Below are positions 43,294 to 52,683 of a stretch of DNA of 64,000 nucleotides, piece by piece. Source of the stretch: FEB-22 sp003105195 (lineage in GTDB: Bacteria; Pseudomonadota; Alphaproteobacteria; Rhizobiales; Xanthobacteraceae); assembly GCA_027493405.1 (NCBI GenBank), contig JAOSKV010000034.1:186001-250000 (forward strand), given 5' to 3'. The number at the start of each line of letters is the position of its first letter. The stretch's first letter is position 1. The notes under the pieces are model-generated. The model ran no database searches. It was not told where the DNA came from and saw only the letters and a program-made list of their open reading frames with translations. A program made the position numbers and the translations under genes.

Positions 43294-44370
43294 ATGTTCT
43301 ATCGCGAAGCCGGGCAGTTCAAGACCAGCTATGTGAGCGACCAGGCGGTCTTTCCGCTCAGGCAGGACCGGATCGGGCTCGCGCTGATCCTGCTCGTCGC
43401 CTTCGTGGTGATCCCGCTCGTCGGGGACGACTTCCTGCTCAACGCGGTGATGATCCCGTTCCTGATCTTCTCGCTCGCCGCGATCGGGCTCAACCTGCTC
43501 ACCGGCTATACGGGCCTCCTGTCGCTCGGCACCGGCGCCTTCATGGGGGTCGGCGCCTATGCGTGCTACAAGCTCACCACGCTCTTCCCGGACGTGAACA
43601 TCATCGTCTGGATCGTGGCGTCGGGCTTCTTCGCTGCCGCGGTCGGCGTGGTGTTCGGCCTGCCCGCGGTGCGCATCAAGGGCTTCTATCTCGCGGTCGC
43701 GACGCTGGCGGCGCAGTTCTTCCTCGAATGGTGCTTCATCCGCATCCCCTGGCTCTACAACTACAACACCTCGGGCGCGATCGAGGTGCCGCAGCGCACC
43801 CTGTTCGGGATCCCGATCACGGGCGCGACGGCGACCGCGCAGACGCGCTACTGGATCGTGCTGACGCTGGTCGTGGCGATGACCTGGATCGCCTCCAACC
43901 TGGTGCACGGCCGCATCGGCCGCATGTGGATGGCGGTGCGCGACATGGACATCGCGGCCGAGCTGATGGGCATCCGCCTGCTGCCGACCAAGCTGCTCGC
44001 CTTCGCGGTGTCGTCCTTCTACTGCGGCGTCGCCGGCGCCATGCTGGTGTTCCTGTGGTACGGCGGTGCGGAATCGACCGTCTTCAACATCAACCAGAGC
44101 TTCTTCGTCCTGTTCATGGTGATCATCGGCGGGCTCGGCAGCCTGCTCGGCTCGTTCCTGGGCGCGGCGCTGATCTACATCCTGCCGATCCTGCTCCGGC
44201 TCATCCCGCCGCAGTTCGGGATCCCGGTGCACGCCGCGACCGTCGAGCACGTCACCTTCATGATCGTGGGCGCGCTGATCCTCTTCTTCCTGATCGTCGA
44301 GCCCCACGGCCTGGCGCGCCTGTGGCAGATCGCCAAGCAGAAACTGAGGGTGTGGCCGTTTCCGTACTGA
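43294..44370 (+). CDS. livM: Liv-type ABC permease LivM
   Basis: A 358-residue permease with about nine to ten membrane segments and the LivM motif LLTGYTGLLSLGTGAFMGVGAY, later GRMWMAVRDMDIAAELMGI and FFVLFMVIIGGLGSLLGSFLGA. Intact. The start is one base after the livH stop. It forms the channel with LivH. Confidence 0.95.
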   Translation: MFYREAGQFKTSYVSDQAVFPLRQDRIGLALILLVAFVVIPLVGDDFLLNAVMIPFLIFSLAAIGLNLLTGYTGLLSLGTGAFMGVGAYACYKLTTLFPDVNIIVWIVASGFFAAAVGVVFGLPAVRIKGFYLAVATLAAQFFLEWCFIRIPWLYNYNTSGAIEVPQRTLFGIPITGATATAQTRYWIVLTLVVAMTWIASNLVHGRIGRMWMAVRDMDIAAELMGIRLLPTKLLAFAVSSFYCGVAGAMLVFLWYGGAESTVFNINQSFFVLFMVIIGGLGSLLGSFLGAALIYILPILLRLIPPQFGIPVHAATVEHVTFMIVGALILFFLIVEPHGLARLWQIAKQKLRVWPFPY

Positions 44371-44506
44371 TGGTGCACACTCGCGACAATTCCCGTCCCG
44401 GGCGGAAGCCCGGGCCGGGGGTAACGATCCCCGCCTCGGCTCTTGGGGATCAAGAGCAATCGGGGCCGGCCTTCGCGCCGGCCGAGACCTGAAAGGGAGG
44501 AACGCC
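44371..44506. promoter_or_regulatory. livM-livK intergenic region with hairpins
   Basis: Three potential stem-loops: CCCGGGCGGAAGCCCGGG, CTCTTG-GGGAT-CAAGAG and GGCCGGC-CTTCGC-GCCGGCC. AAAGGGAGG directly precedes the livK ATG. Such stems between permease and binding-protein genes often stabilise or partly terminate the mRNA so that the binding protein is made in excess. Confidence 0.45.
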
Positions 44507-45839
44507 ATGCGCGTGAAACAACTCGCTCTCGGCACCGCCCTCGCGGCCATGCTGGGTGTCACCACCCTGGCCGCGACGGCGCAAGCCCAGGAGAGCATCT
44601 ATGTGCCGCTCCTGAGCTACCGAACCGGCCCGTTCGCGGGATCGGGCATCCCGATCGCCAACGGGATGAGCGACTATCTCAACCTGCTCAACGAACGCGA
44701 CGGCGGCATCGGCGGCGTCAAGATCCAGGTCGAGGAATGCGAGACCGGCTACGACACCAAGAAGGGCGTCGAGTGCTGGGAGTCCGTGAAGGGCAAGAAG
44801 CCGGCCGTGGTGAACCCCTACTCGACCGGCATCACCTTGCAGTTGATCCCCAAGCGGCGGGGGAGAGGAGACCCCGTTCTTTTGGGGGGGGCCTGGGGGT
44901 GGGCGGCCGCGGGGTGGCAAGGAGTTCCCCTGGGTGTTCAACCCGCCCGCCACCTACTGGGACGGGCTGTCGATCATTATCAAATACATCGCCGAGAAAG
45001 AAGGCGGCGTCGACAAGCTCAAGGGCAAGAAGATCGGCTTCATCTTCCTGGAGAGCGGCTACGGCCGTGAGCCGATCCCGCTGCTCGAGGCGCTCGCCAA
45101 GGAGATGGGCTTCGAGGTGAAGCTCTACTCGGTGGCCGGCAAGGACATGCAGGACCAGTCGGCACAGTGGCTGGCAGTCCGGCGTGACCGCCCGAACTGG
45201 ATGATCATGTGGGGCTGGGGCGCCATGAACCCGACGGCCATCAAGCGCGCCGCCGAGACCAACTACCCCATGGACCACTTCATCGGCATCTGGTGGTCGG
45301 CGGGCGAGGACGACGCGCGCGGCGCCGGCCAGGCCGGCAAGGGCTATCTCGCCCTCAACCTCAACGCGGTCGGCACCGACTTCCCGGTGATCCAGGACAT
45401 CGTCAAGCACGTGATCGACAAGGGGAAGAGCCAGACCCAGAAGGACAAGGTGGGCGAGGCGCTCTACAACCGCGGCGTCCTCAACTCGATGATCATGGCC
45501 GAGGCGATCCGCAACGCGCAGAAGATCACGGGCAAGAAGGCCGTGACCGGCGAGGACGTGCGCCGCGGCTTCGAGACCCTGAAGATCGACAATGCGCGCC
45601 TCAAGGAGCTCGGGATGGAAGGCTTCGCGGCGCCGCTCCAGATCACCTGCGAGGACCACAACGGTCAGCACCCGGCCTACATGCAGCAATGGGACGGCAC
45701 CAAGTGGGTGAAGGTCTCCGACTGGATCACGCCCATGAAGGAGAAGGTGCGCGCCATGCTCGAGGCGGACGCCAAGGACTACGTGACCAAGAACACGGGC
45801 TGGCCGAAGCGCACCGAGCCGTGCGACAAGGCGTCGTGA
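44507..45839 (+). pseudogene. livK: Liv-type ABC substrate-binding protein LivK, broken by a G-rich patch
   Basis: Signal peptide 1-28 (TLAATAQA-QE), then a periplasmic type I binding fold: IYVPLLSYRTGPFAGSGIP, and after the break NPPATYWDGLSIIIKYIAEKEGG to the stop at 45839. At 44850-44930 the text becomes G-rich (PKRRGRGDPVLLGGAWGWAA as translated) and the frame is lost; it resumes at FPWVFNPP in another frame. Without the patch a protein of about 440 residues is expected, normal for the urea/amide-type Liv binding proteins. Confidence 0.85.
44850..44930. other. G-rich corrupted patch in livK
   Basis: Text such as CTTTTGGGGGGGGCC and GCCTGGGGGTGGGCGG replaces normal coding sequence. Many positions look like ordinary codons with one or two bases turned to G. 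The best reading is base-calling failure (no-signal G). Confidence 0.6.
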
Positions 45840-45883
45840 GCTGAAGCAGCGGGCCCGCGCCCCCGCGGCGCGGGTCCGCACGT

Positions 45884-45991
45884 TCGACGGAGCACCGCAT
45901 GAGCCTGGCGGAGACCGCATCGGCGCCGGTCGGGACGACGGCGACCGATCACATCCTCACGGTCAACAATATCGAGGTCATCTACGACCAC
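45884..45991 (+). repeat. Diverged duplicate of the livF start (copy 1)
   Basis: The segment 45884-45991 (from TCGACGGAGCACCGC through ATG 45899 to the codons for VIYDH) matches 46016-46118 over almost its whole length, with several substitutions and small indels. After it comes TCATCC and a run of 16 G (45998-46013), then copy 2. Copy 1 alone does not lead into the ATPase in a sensible frame. Confidence 0.8.
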
Positions 45992-45997
45992 TCATCC

Positions 45998-46013
45998 GGG
46001 GGGGGGGGGGGGG
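45998..46013. other. Sixteen-G run joining the two livF starts
   Basis: A homopolymer of 16 G exactly at the seam between copies 1 and 2 of the livF 5' end. Together with the mismatches between the copies it looks like a contig or read join between two strain variants. Confidence 0.6.
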
Positions 46014-46028
46014 CCTCGACGAGCACCC

Positions 46029-46874
46029 ATGAGCCTGGCGGAGAGGATCGGCCCCGGCCGCGTCGACGCGACCGACCACATCCTCACGGTCAACAACATC
46101 GAGGTCATCTACGACCACGTGATCCTGGTGCTGAAGGGCGTGTCGCTCGACGTGCCGCGGCGCGGCATCGTGGCGCTGCTCGGGGCGAACGGCGCCGGCA
46201 AGACCACGACCCTGAAGGCGATCTCCAACCTGCTGCACGCCGAGCGCGGCGAGGTGACCAAGGGCTCGATCGTGTTCGAGGGGGCGGAAGTGCAGGCGCT
46301 CTCGCCCAACGAGCTGGTGCGGCGCGGCTGCATCCAGGTCATGGAAGGCCGGCACTGCTTCGGGCACCTGACCGTCGAGGAGAACCTGCTCACCGGCGCC
46401 TTCACGCGGCGCGACGGCAAGGCGGCGATCCGGCGCGACCTGGAGCTGGTCTATACCTATTTCCCGCGCCTGAAGGAGCGGCGCGCGGCGCTCGCCGGCT
46501 ACACCTCGGGCGGCGAGCAGCAGATGTGCGCGATCGGGCGGGCGCTGATGTCGCGTCCCAAGCTGATCCTGCTGGACGAGCCCTCGATGGGGCTCGCGCC
46601 GCAGATCGTCGAGGAGATCTTCGGCATCGTGCACGACCTGAACGAGAAGGAGGGGGTGTCGTTCCTGCTCGCCGAGCAGAACACCTATATGGCGCTGCGC
46701 TTCGCGCGCTACGGCTACATCCTGGAGAACGGCCGGGTCGTGATGGACGGCGAGGCCAAGGCGCTGCGCGAGAACGAGGACGTCAAGGAGTTCTACCTCG
46801 GCATCGCCGAAGGCAAGCGCAAGTCGTTCCGCGACGTGAAGCACTACAAGCGGCGCAAGCGCTGGCTCGCCTGA
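46029..46874 (+). CDS. livF: Liv-type ABC transporter ATPase LivF
   Basis: A 281-residue ABC ATPase with Walker A GANGAGKTT, VMEGRHCFGHLTVEENL, signature TSGGEQQMCAIGRAL, Walker B LILLDEPS and switch region LAEQN, plus the C-terminal extension KSFRDVKHYKRRKRW seen in this cluster type. The start at 46029 is inside copy 2 of the duplicated 5' end; the intact gene begins here. Confidence 0.93.
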   Translation: MSLAERIGPGRVDATDHILTVNNIEVIYDHVILVLKGVSLDVPRRGIVALLGANGAGKTTTLKAISNLLHAERGEVTKGSIVFEGAEVQALSPNELVRRGCIQVMEGRHCFGHLTVEENLLTGAFTRRDGKAAIRRDLELVYTYFPRLKERRAALAGYTSGGEQQMCAIGRALMSRPKLILLDEPSMGLAPQIVEEIFGIVHDLNEKEGVSFLLAEQNTYMALRFARYGYILENGRVVMDGEAKALRENEDVKEFYLGIAEGKRKSFRDVKHYKRRKRWLA

Positions 46875-46904
46875 CGCCGCGCCGCGAACGAGACCACGGA
46901 TTCC

Positions 46905-48136
46905 ATGAGCAAGTTCTACGACGACCTGGAGACGCGCGACGGCGAGACGCGCGAGCGGCAGCTGTTCGCAAGCGCGCGCGAGGCGATCGCGCGCGCGCTT
47001 GCCGCACCCGGCTGGGCGAAGCAGCTCGCCGGCGTCGACCCCGGCGCGGTCACGGACCGCAAGACGCTCGCCCGGCTGCCGGTGCTGCGCAAGGCCGATC
47101 TCGCCGGCCTGCAGAAGGAGGCGCCGCCCTTCGGCGGCTTCAACGTCACGCCGGCCGGCAAGGTGAGGCGGTTGTTCATGTCGCCGGGGCCGATCTTCGA
47201 GCCCGAGGGGCACGTGGAGGATCCGGCCGGCGCGGCGCGGGCCCTGTTCGCGGCCGGGTTTCGTCCGGGGACATCCTGCACAATTGCTTCTCGTATCATC
47301 TCACCCCCGGGGCCTGGATGCTCGAGGCCGGGGCGCATGCGCTCGGCTGCGCGGTGGTGCCGGGCGGGGTCGGCAATACCGAGCAACAGCTCGACGCGAT
47401 CGCGCAGTTTCGGCCCGCCGGCTATGTCGGAACGCCCGACTTCCTGAAGGTCCTGCTCGACGCCGCCGACAAGGCCGGCAAGGACGTCTCCTCGCTCAGG
47501 CGCGGCCTGGTCTCGGGGGCGGCGCTGCCCGGCTCGCTGCGGGCGGAGCTCGCGGCCCGCGGCGTCGCGGTGCTGCAATGCTACGCGACCGCCGAGGGCG
47601 GGGTGATCGCCTACGAAAGCGAGGCGCGCGAGGGCCTGATCGTCAACGAGACGCTGATCGTCGAGATCGTGCGGCCCGGCACCGGTGACCCGGTGCCCGA
47701 AGGCGAGGTCGGCGAGATCGTCGTCACGACCTTCAATCCCGACTATCCGATGATCCGGCTCGCGACCGGCGACCTCTCGGCCGTGCTGGCGGGGGCGTCG
47801 CCCTGCGGGCGCAGCAACATGCGCATCAAGGGCTGGATGGGCCGCGCCGACCAGACCACCAAGGTCAAGGGCATGTTCGTGCATCCGGGCCAGGTCGCAG
47901 AGGTCGCCCGGCGCCACCCCGAGCTCGCGCGCGTTCGCCTCGCCGTGACGCGCGAGAACGAGCAGGACGTCATGACGCTCCACGCCGAATGCGCGAGCCC
48001 CGACGCCGGTCTCGCCGACGCGGTGGCCGCGACGCTCGCCTCCGTCACCAAGATGAAGGGCGCCGTGAAGCTGGTCGCACCCGGCACGCTGCCGAACGAC
48101 GGCAAAGTGATCGCCGACGAGCGGCCGGTGGGGTGA
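46905..48136 (+). pseudogene. Phenylacetate-CoA ligase-family protein, one frameshift
   Basis: PaaK-like adenylating enzyme. From ATG 46905 (MSKFYDDLETRDGETRE) the frame is good to about 47265, where CCGGGGACATC lacks one G compared with the expected CCG-GGG-GAC-ATC. The next frame continues DILHNCFSYHLTPGAWMLE, then GNTEQQLDAIAQFRPAGYVGTP, CYATAEGG and the C-terminal AMP-binding domain to 48136. About 410 residues if repaired. It would link a carboxylic acid, probably aromatic, to CoA. Confidence 0.87.
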
Positions 48137-48220
48137 GGCCCTCGCGGCCGTAGCCGGATGAGCTCACATCCGCGGCCCGATCTCTTCCGGATGTCGCTGC
48201 GATCACCCGGGTCACCAGCG

Positions 48221-49744
48221 TCACCGCAGCACGATCCGCCCCTCCACGCCCGTCGTCACGGTGCCGGTCCGCCGCAGGTGGACCATCACCTCGTTGGCGA
48301 GGAGGGGCGCATCGTTGTCGGGGGTGATGCGCTTGGCGTCGCGGAAGTCGGTGTAGTTGTCGCCGCCGCGGGCGAGGAAGTCGTTCACCGCGACCCGGTA
48401 GATGCGCGTTTCGTCGAGCGGCGCGCCCGCGACCGTCATGGCGGTGATGCGCGCGCCGGGCGGGCGCGCCGGATCCGCCGTGACGGTCAGGCCCGAGACC
48501 TGGGGGAAGCGGCCGCCGGCGTCCGGGAGCTGGGCGAGGCCGTTCTCCAGGCTCTGCCGGAGCGCGCGGCCCGCGATCTCGATCACGACCATGCGGTTGG
48601 AGAAGGGGAGCTCGGCGAGCACGTCGCGCCGGGTGATGCTGGTCCCGGGCGGATAGATCCGGCCGGCGCGGATGCCGCCGCCGTTCATCACGGCGGCATC
48701 GGCGCGCGCCGAGGTCCGCATGGCGTCGGCGATCAGGTTGCCGATCGCGGCCTCGCGAGTGCGCACTGTGGCGGAGCGGCTGTCGAGCTCGACCGCGGTG
48801 GTGCCGAGCGCGACGTCCATCTCGCGGCTGAACTCCTGCTCGAAGCGCGCCACGGCGGCGGCGACCTCCGGATCGGGCGTCACGGTCGCGGTGTCGATCA
48901 CGCGGACCTGCGGCCACCACTTGGTCTCGCGCCGGCCGGCGCGCTCCGTCACCGTGATGTCGGCGTCGATCGCCGTGACGTAGTGCGCGTCGTAGCTCGA
49001 CTCGACCAGGGCGCGGCTCTCGTCGAAGCTGAAGTAGAGGTCGTGGTCGTGGCCGCTCAGGATCAGGTCGACCGCGCCGGTCGCGAGCAGGGCGAGGTCC
49101 TGCCGGCGGTCCGCATGGGCGACCGCCACCACGAAGTCGGCGCCCTCGCGGCGCAGCGCCTCGGCCTGCGCGCGGGCGGTCGCGACCGTCGGCAGGAACG
49201 TCAGGTCCTCCGGGCTCGAGGTGCGCGGCGTGTCGTCGTAGGTGACGCCGGTCAGGCCGATGCGAACGCCGTCGAAGGCGAGGATCGTGCGGTCCCTGAT
49301 GCCGGGAAGGGGCGCCCCGTCGGGCCCGCGCAGGTTGGCCGCGTAGTAGGGAAATCGGGATTCGGCCAGCCGCTGGAGGAACACCGCCTTGCCGAAGTCG
49401 AACTCGTGGTTGCCGGGCGCGAAGATGTCGGGCCGGATCAGGTTGGTGAGCGCCACGATGTGCGCGCCGCGGTCGAAGCCGGACATCAGCGAGGGCGAGA
49501 AGGTGTCGCCCGCATGGGCGAAAACCACGTGCCCGCCCTTGGCGCGCTCGGCCTTGACCACGGCGGAAAGCCGCGCGAAACCGCCGCGCGGGCGGCCGTC
49601 GGCGCCGCGCTGCTCGCTCATCAGGTAGTTGTCATTGACCAGCACGAAGGTCACGCGGGTCGACAGCGGGCCCCGCGCGCTGGCCGCGCCGGAAAGACAG
49701 GCGAGAAGCAGGAGAACGGCGGCGAGCCGGCGGGAGAGAGGCAT
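48221..49744 (-). CDS. Periplasmic 5'-nucleotidase / UshA-like metallophosphatase
   Basis: A 508-residue protein with signal peptide 1-23 (LLLLACLSGAASA). The metallophosphatase domain shows FVLVNDNYLM, HAGDTFSPS, FAPGNHEFDFG and LSGHDHDL. The C-terminal nucleotidase domain shows AIGNLIADAMR, NGGGIRAG and NDFLARGGDNYTDF. It hydrolyses nucleotides or similar phosphate esters in the periplasm. Divergent from hemH. Confidence 0.93.
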   Translation of the reverse strand: MPLSRRLAAVLLLLACLSGAASARGPLSTRVTFVLVNDNYLMSEQRGADGRPRGGFARLSAVVKAERAKGGHVVFAHAGDTFSPSLMSGFDRGAHIVALTNLIRPDIFAPGNHEFDFGKAVFLQRLAESRFPYYAANLRGPDGAPLPGIRDRTILAFDGVRIGLTGVTYDDTPRTSSPEDLTFLPTVATARAQAEALRREGADFVVAVAHADRRQDLALLATGAVDLILSGHDHDLYFSFDESRALVESSYDAHYVTAIDADITVTERAGRRETKWWPQVRVIDTATVTPDPEVAAAVARFEQEFSREMDVALGTTAVELDSRSATVRTREAAIGNLIADAMRTSARADAAVMNGGGIRAGRIYPPGTSITRRDVLAELPFSNRMVVIEIAGRALRQSLENGLAQLPDAGGRFPQVSGLTVTADPARPPGARITAMTVAGAPLDETRIYRVAVNDFLARGGDNYTDFRDAKRITPDNDAPLLANEVMVHLRRTGTVTTGVEGRIVLR

Positions 49745-49831
49745 GAATGGCGGTCCGATGGTGCGACAGCCGTGCTCTAGCATGGGCCCCGGCGGACAGG
49801 CTATTGCCTGCCGGACCGAAGGCGTGACCCC

Positions 49832-50872
49832 ATGAACGAGCACTCTCCCTCCACAACTCCCGTGACGAGCCCCGGCCTGCGGGGCGGCCGGATCGGCGTG
49901 CTGATCGTCAATCTCGGCACGCCGGAGGCGACCGACTACTGGTCGATGCGGCGCTACCTCAAGGAGTTCCTCTCGGACCGCCGGGTGGTCGAGGAGAACC
50001 CGATCAAGTGGTGGCTGATCCTCAACCTGATCGTGCTGACGGTGCGGCCGGGCCCGAAGGGCCGCGACTACGACACGATCTGGAACCGGGAGCGCAACGA
50101 GGGGCCGCTCAAGACCATCACCCGGGCGCAGAGCGAGAAGCTCGCCGTCGCGATGGCGGAGCTCGACGGGCGCATCACGGTCGACTGGGCGATGCGCTAC
50201 GGCAAGCCCTCGATCGCCAGCGGGATTGCTGCGCTGCAGGCGCAGGGCTGCGACCGCATCCTGATCGTGCCGCTCTATCCGCAATATGCGGCGGCGACCA
50301 GCGCGACGGTGTGCGACAAGGCGTTCGACGTTCTCAAGAGCCTGCGCTGGCAGCCGTCGGTGCGGATCGCGCCGCCCTGGTACGACGATCCGGTCTATGT
50401 CGAAGCGGTCGCCTCCGGCATCGAGCAGGAGCTCGGCAGGCTGAGCTTCCGGCCCGAGGTCACGCTCGTCTCCTTCCACGGCATGCCGGAAGCCTATGCA
50501 CAGGCCGGCGACCCCTACTACGCGCAGTGCGTGGAGACCACCCGGCTCCTGCGCGCGCGCCTCGGGCTCGACGAAAGCCGCCTGATGATGACCTTCCAGT
50601 CCCGCTTCGGCACCGCCGAGTGGCTCAAGCCCTATACGGACGCGACCGTGGAGTCGCTCGCCAGGCGCGGCGTGAAGAACCTCGCGGTCGTGACCCCGGG
50701 CTTCGTCGCCGACTGCCTGGAGACGCTGGAGGAGATCGCGGGCGAGAACGCCGAGATCTTCCGCCACAACGGGGGGGAGAATTTCGCGGCAATCCCGTGC
50801 CTCAACGACGGCGAGGGGGGCATGCGGGTCCTGCGCCAGGTGGTCACCCGGGAGCTCGCGGGCTGGGTTTGA
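49832..50872 (+). CDS. hemH: Ferrochelatase
   Basis: A 346-residue enzyme inserting iron into protoporphyrin IX, the last step of haem synthesis. Conserved: GVLIVNLGTPEATDYWSMRRYL, PLYPQYAAATSA, catalytic-site LVSFHGMPEAYAQAGDPY (His near residue 215), FQSRFGTAEWLKPYT and VVTPGFVADCLETLEEI. Start ATG 49832. Confidence 0.97.
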   Translation: MNEHSPSTTPVTSPGLRGGRIGVLIVNLGTPEATDYWSMRRYLKEFLSDRRVVEENPIKWWLILNLIVLTVRPGPKGRDYDTIWNRERNEGPLKTITRAQSEKLAVAMAELDGRITVDWAMRYGKPSIASGIAALQAQGCDRILIVPLYPQYAAATSATVCDKAFDVLKSLRWQPSVRIAPPWYDDPVYVEAVASGIEQELGRLSFRPEVTLVSFHGMPEAYAQAGDPYYAQCVETTRLLRARLGLDESRLMMTFQSRFGTAEWLKPYTDATVESLARRGVKNLAVVTPGFVADCLETLEEIAGENAEIFRHNGGENFAAIPCLNDGEGGMRVLRQVVTRELAGWV

Positions 50873-51131
50873 ACCGGCCGGCGGCTCGCAGCGACCAATG
50901 AGTGCTGGGGGAATTGCTCGTCCTCGAGCCGTCCGGACATGAGGTGCCGGCCTCGCGCCGTCCGCCGCGGAGCGATGTCGCGTCCTCGTGTCCGGTGCGC
51001 CCCAGCCCTCACCCATCCACGAGGCTGCACACGCGGGGCCGGGCGGGGTCCGGCGCGATGACGTTTGGGGTTGCTTGTCGCGGGCTGTTCCGCCCTCCAA
51101 AAAGCGGCGGGAATCGCGCGAGGGGGATCGC
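50873..51131. other. hemH-SPFH intergenic gap
   Basis: 259 bases. No gene or convincing hairpin. The end holds the SPFH ribosome-binding site (GAGGGGGAT, 51119-51127). Confidence 0.4.
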
Positions 51132-52109
51132 ATGTTCGGCTTCGATATCGTCGCCATCGTGATTCTGCTGCTGGTGCTGCTGACGCTCGCAGCGGGCGTC
51201 AAGCAGGTGAGCCAGGGCTACAACTGGACCGTCGAGCGCTTCGGCCGCTACACGCGCACGCTCTCCCCCGGGCTCAACCTCATCGTGCCGTTCGTCGACC
51301 GGGTCGGCCGCAAGATGAACATGATGGAGCAGGTGATCGACGTGCCCCAGCAGGAGGTGATCACCAAGGACAATGCCTCGGTCTCGGTCGACGGCGTCGC
51401 CTTCTTCCAGGTGTTCGACGCCGCGCGCGCGAGCTACGAGGTCTCAGAGCTCGAGGACGCGATGGTCAAGGTCACGATGACCAACATCCGCTCGGTGATC
51501 GGATCCATGGACCTCGACCAGATCCTCTCGCACCGCGACGAGATCAACGAGAAGCTGCTGCGCGTCGTCGATGCCGCGGCCTCGCCCTGGGGCGTGAAGG
51601 TGACGCGCATCGAGATCAAGGACATCATCCCGCCGGCCGACCTCGTCGCCGCCATGGCGCGGCAGATGAAGGCGGAGCGCGAGAAGCGCGCCGACATCCT
51701 GCAGGCGGAGGGGCAGCGCCAGTCCGAGATCCTGCGCGCGGAGGGCGCCAAGCAGTCGCAGATCCTGGAAGCCGAGGGCCGGCGCGAGGCCGCCTTCCGC
51801 GACGCCGAGGGCCGCGAGCGCCTCGCCCAGGCCGAGGCCAAGGCGACCGAGATGGTGAGCCAGGCGGTGGCACGCGGCGACGTCGCGGCGCTCAACTACT
51901 TCGTCGCCGAGAAGTATCTCCGCGCCTTCACGGAGCTCGCGAAGTCCCCCAACCAGAAGGTCCTGATGCTGCCCGTGGAGGCGACCCAGGTGCTGTCCAC
52001 GCTTGCGGGCATCGGCGAGATCGCCAAGGCCACCTTCGGCGGCGACGACGCCAGGGCGGCCGTGCCGCCGCGCCGGCCGACCGGGCCGGCGGCGGGCCCT
52101 GCGACCTGA
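51132..52109 (+). CDS. SPFH/Band 7 membrane protein (stomatin-like, QmcA type)
   Basis: A 325-residue protein: N-terminal membrane helix (about 4-24), SPFH domain (VKQVSQGYNWTVERFGRY to about 190), a long coiled coil rich in Glu/Ala/Arg (about 190-255), then VLMLPVEATQVLSTLAGIGEI. These proteins form oligomeric membrane microdomain scaffolds and act with an NfeD partner, which follows directly. Start ATG 51132 after GAGGGGGAT. Confidence 0.92.
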   Translation: MFGFDIVAIVILLLVLLTLAAGVKQVSQGYNWTVERFGRYTRTLSPGLNLIVPFVDRVGRKMNMMEQVIDVPQQEVITKDNASVSVDGVAFFQVFDAARASYEVSELEDAMVKVTMTNIRSVIGSMDLDQILSHRDEINEKLLRVVDAAASPWGVKVTRIEIKDIIPPADLVAAMARQMKAEREKRADILQAEGQRQSEILRAEGAKQSQILEAEGRREAAFRDAEGRERLAQAEAKATEMVSQAVARGDVAALNYFVAEKYLRAFTELAKSPNQKVLMLPVEATQVLSTLAGIGEIAKATFGGDDARAAVPPRRPTGPAAGPAT

Positions 52110-52132
52110 GGGCGCGCCATGCCTCCTCCTAC

Positions 52133-52582
52133 CTGCTGTCCTGGATCGACTCGCTCGGCGTGTGGAGCTGGTTCATCCTGGCCGGAATCCTGTTCGGGCT
52201 CGAGATCGTCGCGCCCGGAACCTTCCTGCTGTGGCTCGGCTTCGCGGCGGTGGCGGTCGGGCTGATCTCGCTCGCCATCGACTGGGCGTGGCAGTTCCAG
52301 CTGATCGCCTTCGCGGCCTTCTCCCTGCTCTCGATCGTGGCGTGGCGCTGGTTCGGCGCGCGCGGCGACGCGGGCGGCGACCGGCCGTTCCTGAACCGGC
52401 GGGCCGAGGCCTTCGTCGGCCGCGTCTTCACCCTCGAGAGGCCGATCGTGGACGGCGCCGGCACGCTGCGCATCGACGACACGGTCTGGCGTGTCACGGG
52501 CCCCGACGCGCCGGCCGGCAGCCGCGTGCGCGTCGCCAGCGCGGACGGCACCACGCTGGTGGTCGACCGGACCGACGCCTGA
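52133..52582 (+). CDS. NfeD-like membrane protein (start unclear)
   Basis: About 150 residues: three membrane helices (WSWFILAGILFGLEIVAPG onwards) and an OB-fold C-terminal domain (FVGRVFTLERPIVDGAGTLRIDDTVWRV). Partner of the SPFH protein upstream. No ATG or GTG exists in frame after the SPFH stop. The nearest ATG (52119) is out of frame. Either a rare CTG start (52133) is used or one base is wrong between 52121 and 52132. Confidence 0.85.
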   Translation: MLSWIDSLGVWSWFILAGILFGLEIVAPGTFLLWLGFAAVAVGLISLAIDWAWQFQLIAFAAFSLLSIVAWRWFGARGDAGGDRPFLNRRAEAFVGRVFTLERPIVDGAGTLRIDDTVWRVTGPDAPAGSRVRVASADGTTLVVDRTDA

Positions 52583-52683
52583 CCGGTCGCGCCGCCCGGC
52601 CCGGGTCAACCGGGCATTAACCATCCGGGTTGTAGATCCGTTAACCATGGCGCCGCCCTGCGGCCGCCGCGGGGATCTCGCAC

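Noticed and set aside
48221..51202. Extension of the 5'-nucleotidase frame over hemH
   Set aside because: The signal peptide begins at 49744; the rest of the open frame is antisense to ferrochelatase.
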